DNA of 64,000 nucleotides from Ascaphus truei (taxonomy: Eukaryota > Chordata > Amphibia > Anura > Ascaphidae). Within the stretch, counting starts at the first letter, position 1. The number at the start of each line of letters is the position of its first letter. Shown in pieces: positions 1-9,831 of the stretch. The notes beneath the pieces are model-generated. The model was given only the letters and a program-made list of their open reading frames with translations, had not been told where the DNA came from and ran no database searches. The DNA is taken from positions 45,723,664 through 45,787,663 of the forward strand of contig CM071573.1 of NCBI GenBank assembly GCA_036426205.1, in the 5' to 3' direction. The translations under genes and the position numbers were made by a program.

Positions 1-329
1 AAAACAGACTCAGAGCAGCCATCTTGGAACATATCCCTCCAGAAACTGGGGGGGGGGGGTCTCCTTGTTTAACACCACTGCACCCCAAAACATGAGACTC
101 CCTTATTAACAACCTTCGGAAGGGCGGGGTTGGTGCGGTCAATAGAGGAAATTTCTGCTTTCCATAAGGAGGGGTTTGTAAGGTGCTGTAAAATTGGACT
201 TTTTATCATATTTTCTTCTTGAGCTACCAAGGGTTCTCCAACCTGATTAGTTTGTTTGTCCCACAGCCAATGAATCACCAGCCGGCCAAAGATAACATAT
301 AAAAGTACACTAAAATATATTGTACTGTG
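1..329 (-). other. Flank of gypsy LTR with unassigned ORF remnant
   Basis: This is the sequence outside the gypsy 3' LTR. On the minus strand it holds an open frame of about 69 residues (69-278) with a protein-like mix of residues and no low complexity. I do not recognise it. A G run at 50-58 lies just beyond its 3' end. It could be the edge of another old retroelement, or chance. Confidence 0.25.
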
Positions 330-1192
330 TGTAACGGGTGCTCACAACAAACAGGACGGGACCGCGAGGCTGAGGTGGGGATGTCAGAATACACCGACCT
401 ACAACCTCGTAACCGCATCCGGATTGCAGAGTCATAGTTGTGTAGCTGGGTCAGGGTAGGAGAGGTTAGAATGGTTTTGGCACTCGCCGTGGTCTGGGGT
501 TGGAAAAGTCGGATGGTCGTGGTACTCGCCGTGGTCTGGGGTTGGAAAAGTCAGATGGTTGTAGTGCGTAGCCGGGTTCCAGGAGTAGAGAGGGTAGAAG
601 TCCAATTGCAAGCCGAAGTCAGGGGTCAGAGAGTGAGGAGATCCAGATACAAGCCGAGGTCAAAACAGAAACAAGCTAACAAAATAAGAACAGGCAAGGT
701 AACAGCAAGGCAGCAGAGTGCTTTGGAGGCAAGCACTTTGTCACATGAATAGAGGTTTATGCTCAGCCAAATTGGAGGAGTATTTGGTGAGCATAAATAG
801 GTCTGGTAACCAATAGCAGGTTAGCACAAGGCTGCAAGGTAATGAATGAGAACCACCCCTCAGATGCATTCAGTCCACCGATAGGCAGGGGCGGGGAGAA
901 GAGCATGTGTAGCATAATTGCTGAGAGTAAGACTTCAGAGGGCCGTGCGGCGCCTGCGTGTAACACGCGTACGATGCGCATCACCCGTGATATCATGGGG
1001 CAGAGTCTGAGCGCGGTGCGTTGTCCCCCAGCCTGGAAGCGCAACGTGCATCACCCGTCTCATCACGGGACGCATCACGGGGTTGGGGCCTAAGTGCAGT
1101 GCATGCGGTGTCCCCCAGCCTGGTAGCGTGATGCGCGTCACACGTCTCGTCGCAGGAAGCGTCACAGGGGCGGAGCCGGGGTCCAATCCTCA
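330..1192 (-). mobile_element. 3' LTR of a Ty3/gypsy element
   Basis: The segment runs from TGTAACGGG to CTCA, so it has TG...CA ends on both strands. On the minus strand a purine-rich tract (about 1193-1212) lies immediately upstream, in the position of a polypurine tract. Its distal part is clearly similar to the LTR at 22422-23503 on the plus strand, sharing CACCTCAGCCTCGCGGTCC and flanking blocks, so the two are relatives. The last reading frame of the element appears to stop at the first bases of this LTR (stop at 1190-1192). No 5' LTR is present in the window. Confidence 0.75.
950..1175. repeat. GC-rich imperfect tandem repeats inside the gypsy LTR
   Basis: There are about three imperfect units of 80-100 bp, each containing GTCCCCCAGCCTGG followed by CGCATCACGGG-type segments. 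The region is CpG rich compared with the surrounding DNA. It lies in the U3-side part of the LTR, where tandem enhancer-like repeats are common in LTR elements; any regulatory role here is inference. Confidence 0.6.
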
Positions 1193-1901
1193 GAGTCCCC
1201 CACCCCCCTTCAGGGGCAACCTCCAGGCATCCCAGGGATGGTTTGAAGGGAAATGTTTGATGAAAGGCCAGAGCGAGCCTAGGGGCGGGTAGTTGGTTCC
1301 TTGGAATCCAAGACCGCTCTTCGGGGCCGAAGCCCTCCAATGAACCAGGTATTGGAGCTTTCCTCTGGTAAGCCTGGAATCTAGGACAGTCTGGATTTTG
1401 AATTCCTGTTGTCCCTCAACCAGAAGGGGTTCAGGAGGGGACACTGAAGTAGGTGACTGGGAATCCTGTATGAAGGGTTGGAGTAAGGATGAATAAAAAA
1501 CTGAAGGGATCCTCATGGATGCTGGCAACGGTAGGCGTAGGCCACCGGATTGACTCTTTGATAACGGGAAATGGGCCAATGTACCTAGGTGCCAGTTGAG
1601 CTGAGTGGACCTTCAGTCGGATGTTTTTAGTGGACAACCATACTTTTTGTCCCGGATTGTACGTTTCACGATTGTGTCGGTCTGCCTGTTTTTTCTGCAT
1701 AGAGATAGCTTTTCTGAGGTTCTGCTGAATCTTTTCCCACGATTCTTGAAGATGTAGAATCCTGTTAACCGCTGCTGGTATCCCAGAGCTGGGTCCTGCA
1801 GTAGGGAGAGCTGAGGGATGAAATCCGAAGTTGGTGAAGAACGGAGAGTCCCGTGTTGATTCGTTGTGAAGATTATTGGGAGAAAATTCAGCCCAAGGCA
1901 A
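1190..1901 (-). pseudogene. Ty3/gypsy pol remnant: integrase C-terminus and chromodomain
   Basis: Two overlapping minus-strand frames (1431-1901, then 1190-1579) carry the end of a chromovirus-type pol. The first has the integrase C-terminal region: a segment with DRHNRE, then a KVWLSTKNI block and an RYIGPF block, the usual order before the chromodomain. The second has a chromodomain-like strand pattern (EFKIQTVLDSR, then LQYLVHW) that in this family directs integration toward modified chromatin. A frame change lies between them around 1440-1580, so the product cannot be made intact. The stop falls at the LTR border. Family assignment is confident; function is lost. Confidence 0.85.
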
Positions 1902-1954
1902 AAGATCTGGCCAGTTGTCCTGGGTAAATGAGATGAAACACCGGATGAACTTGT

Positions 1955-2550
1955 GAAAGCGTAGAAATAATATTAATAAGTCAAGGGTTCAAAATATCAT
2001 AGGGAGTTTATTGCACAAGGTAAAAAATAGAGAGAGAGAGAGAATTCAAAAATGAGCTATCTCCTCTGACCACATATTGCTTGATATCACACTTTTATAC
2101 ATATCAAATGAGTGATACGCCCCTTAAGGGGGTTGGCTTAAAGATATAGAAAAATATAATGACATACAAAAACCTTATTCATGCAAAAATATATGCTTCG
2201 CAAGCTAACCTTTACCCTACATATCTCCCCGTAATTTGGGCCTCATAACCTCCTGACTTAAGGAGTAACCGCTCAGCCCTCTGTGTGTAGCTGCAAGATA
2301 AGTGAAGTGGGAGCTACAAGAATGAGTTTGTTAGAAAAACTTTGACAATGCAATTATTTAAATTTGAAGACTAGTAGGAATTATACGAGCGTTGGTCTTT
2401 ACTAGGAGCGATGCTCTGCAGCGCAGCTTTCAGACACAAATAAACAGATACAAATACATACAAGCAAACACTCAAAATGGCTGTTGAGCCAAAATGGTGG
2501 TGATGATAGCCTGTCTTCATATAGCTTAAACTACACCCCTTATCTCAAAT
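1955..2550. mobile_element. Unclassified insertion splitting the gypsy integrase
   Basis: About 600 bp of non-gypsy DNA sits between the integrase core fragment (ending near 2550) and the integrase C-terminal fragment (starting near 1955). The two gypsy pieces abut in protein terms, so this is a later insertion. It contains a short GA run (2030-2042) and AT-rich sequence, and no coding frame I recognise. No clear target duplication was found. A solo LTR is possible but not shown. Confidence 0.55.
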
Positions 2551-3199
2551 CTTCACAAACTGTTCTAGGGACTGATTCGTCCGCTCCTTCTGACGATTAG
2601 TTTGAGGATAATAGCTGGAAGAAAAGTGAAGGGAGATACTTAGTTGTTCGCAGAAGGCCCACCAGAACTTTGAGATAAATTGTGAGCCTCGATCTGACAC
2701 AATGACTTGGGGGACTCCATGAAGACGGAACATTTCTTTGATAAAGATTTTAGATAATTTGAGGTCATTGGGTAGGCCCTTTAGGGGAACGAAATGGGTC
2801 TGCTTAGAAAATCGATTGACCACCACCAGAATAGTATTCCTACATTTTGATACAGGTAGTTCCACGATGAAATCCCTGAACAGATGAGTCCATGAGCGAT
2901 CCGTAATCGGGAGGGGTTGCAGCAAGCCAGGAAGCCTGTTACTGGGAGTTTTGTTCTGGGCACAAGTAGTACATGCGGCGACAAATTCCTTTATGTCTTT
3001 ATGCATGCCTGGCCACCAGAATGTCTGTTCCAGAAGGTCGATAGTTCTTTTTTACCCAGATATCCTGAGCTTTTAGAAGAATTACCCAATTCCAAAACCT
3101 TTCTACGATATGTTGGAGCTGTGAAAAGGCATCCTTCTGGAACCTGGAAGCCGTCAGGAACATCGTACTGACCTTGCGTGATGTCTTCCAAAGAGTCAA
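2545..3199 (-). pseudogene. Ty3/gypsy integrase: zinc-binding region and DDE core, frameshifted
   Basis: The minus-strand frame at 2545-3006 is a retroviral-type integrase core of about 150 residues. It begins just before the second half of the zinc finger (CTTC). The three catalytic acids are readable: D in RDFIVELP, D in SDRGSQF, and E in KERTNQ, with the usual spacing. The first half of the zinc finger lies in other frames (2991-3191 and 2999-3199), so at least one frameshift separates it. There the two expected zinc-binding histidines appear as Asn (in LGNSS) and Tyr (in SGYLG). The copy is therefore dead despite an intact acidic triad. The 3' end is cut by the insertion at about 1955-2550. 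Confidence 0.88.
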
Positions 3200-3369
3200 A
3201 AGTATTGGCGTAGATTATCCATGATGGCGGAGATATGGTCTCCTCTCGATCCTCAGCCTTGTCTTCTACTAGAAATTGATGAGAGAGCGTCTGCCTTTAT
3301 GTTTTTAGAACCTGGTAGATAGGAAATAATTAAATTGAAGTGAGAGACGATAAGGGACCATCGAGCTTG

Positions 3370-3749
3370 TCACGACCCCAAGCGGCAAGCACCTCCGATG
3401 TAGAGAAGATTCTTATTACCTGTCAGAATGGTAACTGGGTTTTCAGTGCTCTCGAGTAAGTGCCTCCATTCCTCCAAAGCTATTTTGATGGCCAACAGTT
3501 CACGATTGCCTACGTTGTAATTCTGTTCGGCAGGCAAATGTTTTGGAAAAGAATGCACAAAGGTGCAATTTGGCTTGCGGATTATTCCTTTGTGATAACA
3601 CTGCTTTGGTTCCGACATCAGAAGCATCCACCTCAGGGGTAAAGAGTAATCCCGGATCGTGGTGCATGAGCACAGGAGCTGAGACAAAGGCATTTTTCAA
3701 TTTCTCAAAAGCGTGGATGGCTGCAGGAAGCCACAGCGCCAGATCGGCT
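3370..3749 (-). pseudogene. Ty3/gypsy RNase H remnant
   Basis: Minus-strand frames 3370-3693 and the gypsy part of 3500-3955 carry the RNase H domain that follows reverse transcriptase in gypsy pol. Readable landmarks are the block with [13 protein letters not shown] (first catalytic acid region), the [13 protein letters not shown] block and the EEWRHLLE block. The two pieces are in different frames, so the domain is broken. The upstream end is cut at 3750-3764, which is the left target duplication of the inserted element at 3765-4640. The reverse transcriptase resumes on the other side of that insert. Confidence 0.85.
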
Positions 3750-3764
3750 CCTTTCTGTGTCAAT

Positions 3765-4640
3765 ATAGTCCAAATGGATATAATACCAAGAGGTTTCAAC
3801 TCCAATCTTGTGCAGGAGGTTGCAAATCCAATCTCACGCTTCCAAAGTCCACAGCAAGTAGTTAAGTGGCATATGAAAAGCAAACAGAGAAAATCATCAT
3901 AGTGCAACAATGCTACTAGAATACATAGACAAAACAAACAAGACAAGACAAACAATAAACAGACAAAAACAAGGCTAAAATAAATAATATAAAGAGTTAA
4001 TTTAATACATTAAGTTAAAATAACAATCAAGAACGCTGGTAGATGACGATTCCGGTTTGGAAAAACCGGAATCCTACTCACAAGATGTTCGTATAAAATG
4101 CGCAGTGTTAAGAAGGTAAGGTGGTGACTCCCATGGCATCAGATTAGTATCGGCTGTGCCTGGGCTGCTCCACATGCTGTCCCTCACTCCTTGGCCGGAA
4201 ATGCATCACTGGGGGTGGGTTTAAGAAAAAAACGCCTCTTCCTGCTGCTTGTACACGAACATACACTCGTGAGAGGTCTGCCTTCGTTCAAGAATAAACT
4301 CCAAATGACTGCCCAACGCGTTTCGTGCGCTTGCACACTTCTTCAGGGGATTTAAAGTGTGAGATTGGATTTGCAACCTCCTGCACAAGATTGGAGTTGC
4401 AACCTCTTGGTATTCTATACATTTGGACTATATACAGATCCACCTTGAACTCTTTAGGCGCCAGTTTGTATTGATTGTTTTCTGGTTTTCACTGACTGTG
4501 TTTTGGGTCAGTTTTTCCTGGCAGCCTTGCCTTATTATTTGTAAGGTATATTGCATATTGTTGAACAATTGTTTATTACTGTATATTTTGTTTCATCTAA
4601 TTTATAGCTTTGAGCGCTAATCACACCACACTTTTTTTTC
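3765..4640. mobile_element. Inverted-duplicated retroelement (Penelope-like?) inserted in gypsy pol
   Basis: A perfect 15-bp target duplication (CCTTTCTGTGTCAAT) flanks the insert at 3750-3764 and 4641-4655, within the gypsy RNase H/RT boundary. The outer parts are inverted repeats: about 3767-3850 pairs with about 4355-4440, sharing GGTTGCAAATCCAATCTCAC. The insert is thus two partial copies joined head to head. The right copy ends in GAGCGCTAATCACACC plus a T-rich tail. A hammerhead-ribozyme-like motif on the minus strand lies next to the junction. The architecture resembles Penelope-like elements; no reverse transcriptase is present to prove it. Confidence 0.75.
4312..4352 (-). ncRNA. Hammerhead-ribozyme-like motif
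   Basis: On the minus strand the order is CCC, CTGAAGA, a hairpin, GAAA, CGCG, TT, GGG. CTGAAGA fits the conserved CUGANGA box. The hairpin GTGTG-CAAG-CGCAC fits stem II (five pairs including one G-U). GAAA fits the second conserved box. CCC/GGG can form stem I, and ACGCGT leaves a one-pair or dimer-type stem III. One extra A lies between the CUGANGA box and stem II, which is a departure from the strict consensus. Hammerheads are known in Penelope-like elements. Activity is not shown. Confidence 0.55.
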
Positions 4641-4655
4641 CCTTTCTGTGTCAAT

Positions 4656-5382
4656 GCCATAATGGGCACTACTACGGAAGACAAGTTCTGTATGAACCTA
4701 CGATAATAATTGGCGAAGCCCAGGAACCGTTGTACGGCTTTCAGGATTGTGAGTCGAGGCCAATCCAACACCGCTTTAACTTTGGCTGGTTCCATCGCCA
4801 GGCCCATGTCGGAGATGATGTAGCCCAGAAAGGATGTCGTGGTCTGATGAAATTGACACTTATCCAATTTTGCGAACAGGATATTCTTCAGTAGACGTTG
4901 GAGTACCTGTTTGACATGGCCAGGATGTTCGCATACGGTTCTCGAGAAGATCAGTATGTCATCTAGGTATACAATGACGTACTGGTCGAGAAGATCCCTA
5001 AAAACCTCGTTGACGAAGTCCTGGAATACAGCGGGAGCGTTACAAAGTCCAAATGGCACGGCCAGATATTCATAATATCCGTCTCGAGTATTAAACGCCG
5101 TTTTCCACTCATCCTCCTGTCGGATTCTTACCATACCAGATTATAGGCTCCCCGTAAATACAATTTGGTTAAGATAGTGGAACCCTGAAGTCTGTCAAAG
5201 AGTTCAGTAATTAGAGGTAAAGGATACCAGTTCTTGATTGTGATTGTGTTCAATCCCCGATAATCAATACATGGTCGAAGAGATCCATCCTTCTTCTTGA
5301 CAAAGAAAAAGCCTGCACCTGCCGGAGTCAAGGACTTCTGGATGAAACCCCTCTGTAGGTTCTCCTGTATGTATTCCTTCAT
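4656..5382 (-). pseudogene. Ty3/gypsy reverse transcriptase
   Basis: Two minus-strand frames cover most of a gypsy reverse transcriptase. The upstream one (5128-5382) has the start of the fingers: FVKKKDGSLRPCIDYRGLN and YPLPLI. The downstream one (4656-5134) has the [12 protein letters not shown] block, the catalytic [12 protein letters not shown] region with the double aspartate present, and the thumb/connection blocks ([15 protein letters not shown]). A frame change near 5128-5134 breaks the domain. The 3' end runs into the target duplication at 4641-4655, beyond which pol continues at 3749. Family assignment is secure. Confidence 0.92.
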
Positions 5383-6000
5383 GCTTTGGTCTCTGAGGGT
5401 GACAATGGATAAGAATATCCTCGCGTGGCACGGAACCGGTAATAGGCCGATGGGGCAATCGAATGACTGGTGTGGTGGCAGCTCCTTGGATTGAGCCTTG
5501 CTGAAAATGTCCTGAAATTCAGAGAAAATCTTTGGCAGAAGATGAGTTACCTGTTCAGGTACGGAAACACCGCATAGGGCTTTGGACGGTAGGGGGCAAT
5601 TCTGGGAGCAGTAAGAGCCCTATTGGAAATGTTGCACCTCTGTCCAGTCTATCTGAGGGTTGTGCCGTTGGAGCCATGGGAGTTCCAGGATAATGTCGAC
5701 GGTAGCTGTATGAATGACGTCTAATTGGATCCTCTCAGTGTGAGCTCCCCTGTCTGTAATTGAAAAGGAATAGTTTGGAGAGAAATAAAAGCGGGTTGTT
5801 AGGGTCGGCCATCAATAGCCTCCAGACAAACGGGGTGACTTCTGCGTACCAAAGGGATTTTGTTTATCTCCGCAAATCCCTGGTCAATGAAATTCCCACA
5901 TGACCGAAATCCAGAAAGGCCTGTGATTGCCTTGAAGGTATCACTGGTTAGCGTGATGGGTATCAGGAGCCAGGTTGGCAGAGAGGAGGAGAAGCAGATA
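5383..6000 (-). pseudogene. Ty3/gypsy protease and protease-RT linker, decayed
   Basis: Minus-strand fragments in several frames cover the retropepsin and the linker to reverse transcriptase. The protease piece (5799-6000) ends with EINKIPLVRRSHPVCLEAI, typical of this family. The expected Asp-Ser-Gly active site just before GNFID is not readable: the frame has FRSCGNF instead. The segment from 5383 to 5798 keeps short recognisable blocks but contains stops. The upstream end is cut at 6001-6014, the left target duplication of the next insert. Confidence 0.75.
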
Positions 6001-6014
6001 ATGTTCCCAGTAAG

Positions 6015-7731
6015 AATACTGTATATACAGAAGGCCCCCAGCACACAAATGAGGAAAAGCAGATAAACTTGTCAAAAAAAGAATCTAATGATATATGTGT
6101 GAATAAAGCAGTTACAAAATCATCCCAGCACAGGCAAGGAGAGTACATCTCATGGAACAAGCAAACAATGAAGGGAGAGGAGGGAAGGAGGGAAAACAAA
6201 GGGAAATATAACAAAAAACAACAAAAAAAGCACAGTACACAAGAATAAACTGAGGTGATATAGGGGGGCAACGTTAACGTTTCGGAGCCTACAGAGTCCC
6301 TTTCTCAAGCCCATTCCCACAGACTATAACAGTCTATGGTACTTCCCTAATGAATACACCTCCTACCTATATAACTCTCCACTGAAGTAAGGTAAGTAAA
6401 CCTGACTAAACCTGGTCTGTACAGTCACCTATCACCTAAGGGTGATAACTTAAAACACTGACTAAACTGTATCCACAATGCAGATAGTATGGGCAGACTG
6501 ACAGGAGACAGCAGCAATTAATGATGAATCACTATGCAGTAGCACCTAAGTTCACTGTGTATCAACTAGCATGAGAAACACAAGGTAAATAAAGCAGTAA
6601 TGAATATGAATCCTTAGCTCTGCAGTGAATGTCTGTGGCTCTCTTAAAGCTGCAGTTCAGGCAATATCCTGCATGTGTTTTTTTTTTTAATAAATCAGTT
6701 CTGTAGTAAGAAAAAATACTTTTAGCATTTTCTGTTTTAAAAACAACAACTTTGAAGGACCAATTTTCTTGTATTCTATTTTAACAAGCATGCCTGTTCC
6801 TATAGCAATGATTTACATTCCCCATATTTAAAGATGTCGCCAAACTTTGCCGATCAATAGACGGAGAACGAATTGACCGGCAGCTATGCAGTTCTTTAGG
6901 TAAAAAAAATAAAAATAAAATAAAAAGACTGAACTGCAGCTTTAAGGCTGTCTGCAGTGTTCCCTGTCACAGCCTTAAGAGAGCCACAGACATTCACTGC
7001 AGAGCTAAGGATTCGTATTCATTACTGCTTTATTTACCTTGTGTTTCTCATGCTAGTTGATACACAGTGAACTTAGGTGCTACTGCATAGTGATTCATCA
7101 TTAATTGCTGCTGTCTCCTGCCAGTCTGCCCATACTACAGTATCTGCATTTTGGATACAGTTTAGTCAGTATTTTAGGTTATTACCCTTAGGTGATAGGG
7201 TGACTGTACAGACCAGGTTTAGTCAGGTTTACTTACCTTACTTCAGTGGAGAGTTATATAGGTAGGTGGTGTATTCATTAGGGAAGTACCATAGACTGTT
7301 ATAGTCTGTGGGAACAGGCTTGAGAAAAGGGCTCTGTAGGCTCCGAAACGTTAACGTTGCCCCCCTATATCACCTCAGTTTATTCTTGTGTACTGTGCTT
7401 TTTTGTTGTTCTTTTGTTACGTTCCCCTTTGTTATCCCTCCTTCCCTCCTCTCCCTTCATTGTTTGCTTGTTCCATGAGATGTACTCTCCTTGCCTGTGC
7501 TGGGATTGATTTTGTAGCTGCTTTATTCACAAATATATCATTAGATTCTATTTTTGACAAGTTTGTCTGCTTTTCCTCATTTGTGTGCTGGGGGCCTTTT
7601 GTATATATTGTTGCTTCCTTTTTGGGGGATATGAGGTGCCTCCTTGCTCCCGTGCACCACTCAGTTTTCCATTAATTGCTATTTACCAATATTTTTTTGG
7701 TGAAGTGCTACCTAACACACATACATTTTGT
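6015..7731. mobile_element. Inverted-duplicated retroelement with nested short element
   Basis: A 14-bp duplication (ATGTTCCCAGTAAG) lies at 6001-6014 and 7732-7745. The insert is a large inverted repeat: the left arm, about 6015-6643, pairs with about 6962-7610 over some 600 bp at high identity, including CCGAAACGTTAACGTTGC near 7350 and its complement near 6270. The right copy extends further (7611-7731) to a tail with GTGCTACCTAACACAC, like the tails of the inserts at 3765-4640 and 24736-25703. Each arm has a degenerate hammerhead-like motif (about 6270-6308 minus and 7318-7358 plus). The loop holds a separate element at 6648-6941. Confidence 0.8.
6648..6941. mobile_element. TTAA-type MITE (294 bp)
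   Basis: The element has perfect 13-bp terminal inverted repeats, AGCTGCAGTTCAG and CTGAACTGCAGCT. It is flanked on both sides by TTAA (6644-6647 and 6942-6945). A TTAA target duplication is characteristic of piggyBac and Kolobok transposons; the internal sequence has no coding frame, so it is non-autonomous. It sits exactly in the loop between the two arms of the surrounding inverted-duplicated retroelement, so it is the youngest of three nested layers. Confidence 0.85.
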
Positions 7732-7745
7732 ATGTTCCCAGTAAG

Positions 7746-8000
7746 GTTCCACCGGTCCTTACCATACCATATACTATGTCCCCATACTGTATAATAGGCA
7801 TTAGCATTGGCTGTGCAATGCGCTCTGACCAGCGGGCTTAGAAAGGATTTCTTCCTAGAAAGTACACCCAGTTTGGCATAGGTTTTGGATGTCGGAATAT
7901 CAATATGCACTTTGGACACTTGTAAAATATGTCTCCCCGTCCCTCCCCTCATCTCTATATCTCATGGTTTGGAACCTGTGGGTGAATCGAATGGGCGGCG
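7746..8000 (-). pseudogene. Possible upstream continuation of the gypsy element
   Basis: The sequence resumes after the right target duplication at 7732-7745. A minus-strand open frame (7683-7952) runs through this duplication, which in the uninterrupted element would lead into the protease. I cannot recognise gag or zinc-knuckle motifs in it. The 5' half of the gypsy element, including its 5' LTR, is absent. The element is either truncated here or too decayed to read. Confidence 0.35.
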
Positions 8001-9360
8001 GCGGGAGGTGGTATCCCATACACTCAAATGAAAGGAGGCGAATATCACTTCTTAAAACCAAGCTGTGGATATCCGCAGCTGTGAAGAAATGCCATATTCG
8101 CAACAAATTTGAATCGGGGCAATTCGCCCACCTCTAATTAATGGCAGCTCTGGAGCACCACATCAGCAGTGTGCTCTCTTGGAGCTAGTAGTAGGGAGCC
8201 TGATCTGTAACCTTCTTTTTTATTTTGCTTTACTTGTATTGAATGCTGATTAAAAGCTGTTTCATTTGCCGAAGCTGTTCCCAATGTCTCTTTGCACCAT
8301 GTGTTCAAAAGGCCATTTTATAAAATCCCAAAGAAATACAGAAAGATGTATTTTTCTTACCATAGCCTAATAAAAATAAGTTCTGTATCACTTTAGAATT
8401 TGTATGCAATTATTTTCTTCTATACTGTATAGTACATTTCTTTGCATAATCAAAATGTACCATGTTTCATGTTAATGGTTCTACAAAATATCAGAAATAT
8501 CGCAATGAACACATGGGTCTCATATGTAGTGACAGTAAAACGTGTTTAAGATCAGTCTGTTTGTTTTGCTGTAAAGCAGCGTTTGGGCCACAGCAGCAAA
8601 TAATGAAAAGTAAAGCTTCTCCCCCTGCATCCTCTTCTACATTATCACAGGGGGAATTCACAAAAGTATTGGTCATTGTTGTTGAAGCATAAAAAGCACA
8701 TTTTAGTTTTCTTCGGCTTGCATGAACATACTCAATAGGTTCCTCCTGTGTTGTGTAAGTAGGGATGAAGTCAGGCGGAGACCAACTGCGCGTTGAGTAG
8801 CAAACACTTGATTAAACAATTCACATCCTGCTAGGCTTGCATAAGCTATTTCCCACATAAAGGAGTGGAGCTGTTAGCACACAGGCCGGACTGTGACAGT
8901 CCCGTCATTCTAAGCCCTGCTACTTTTCTCATTACAATTTTTACTTTCTTTTTTTGTTGAAAATACAGGATTTAAGAGACGGCCTTTATCTTTCTGTCCA
9001 TAAAGCATCCCTAGAATAAATCATTTAGAAATGCAGTAGAATAGAAACACTGTAGAAAGACTAGCGCCTGGAAATCATTATGACTTTTCTACAGTCATGC
9101 ACAATAACACTGTGCTTTGCAGCTCTTGTACAGTTGTGGTGACGTGTGCATGACGTGTGCGGTGTCTAAGGGGTTACGTTATGTGAGCTACAAGGAAGTG
9201 CGGGAAAAATACAGAAGTGCCATAACAAATTGTGAAAAAAATCTAAAGAAATAACGTGCAAGAATATTGTATATATACTGTATATACAAAAAACAAGGGC
9301 AGTTGGCACACTGTAAACTACTGATCCACTGATGCTTATCCCATATGCACACATAAAATT
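8001..9360. other. No recognised feature
   Basis: Mostly unique-looking AT-rich DNA. Short open frames (for example 8462-8692 plus) show no family features and are probably chance. No microsatellite, inverted repeat or splice-site pair stood out. Confidence 0.5.
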
Positions 9361-9427
9361 AATATTTACCAGATGTTGGTCCGGATGTTGCCGTCTCTTT
9401 TTCCTGGACCAACATCTGGTAAATATT
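9361..9427. repeat. Perfect 22-bp inverted repeat (hairpin)
   Basis: Arms 9361-9382 and 9406-9427 are perfect reverse complements over 22 bp (core ACCAGATGTTGGTCC), separated by a 23-nt loop rich in T and C. The arms end in AATATT, and an AT microsatellite follows at 9431-9444. It could be a tiny foldback element or a residue of a longer MITE. The length and perfection argue against chance. Confidence 0.8.
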
Positions 9428-9831
9428 CATTTATATATATATATGAGAAAAAGAAGCGCCAGCTCCATAGCATAATACTGTATAAAAAGATGCAAATGTA
9501 TTCAATAACAAGAGAGGCCGCCAGGACATGCACTCACTTCAAATATATAAAAAAACATTCATGGGAGACAATCTGTAAAATTCCAAAACCATGGAAGAGG
9601 AAGGTGCAGCCAGGGCGAGATAGAAGCAGTAATACTGATGTGTGGGTATACAAGCAGATACTTATCAGTATAGATGTCATCAGATGAAAGGAGGGGAGGG
9701 ATGATACTCTCCACTGCAGTGGTGGTGTAGTTGAATCCACAGGATTACTCCTCGTAGCGCTTGGAAGGGACCCTCAGCGTCACTGCAGGATTATAGGAAT
9801 ATAGCTTAATATATAGGAATATAGTTGAACC

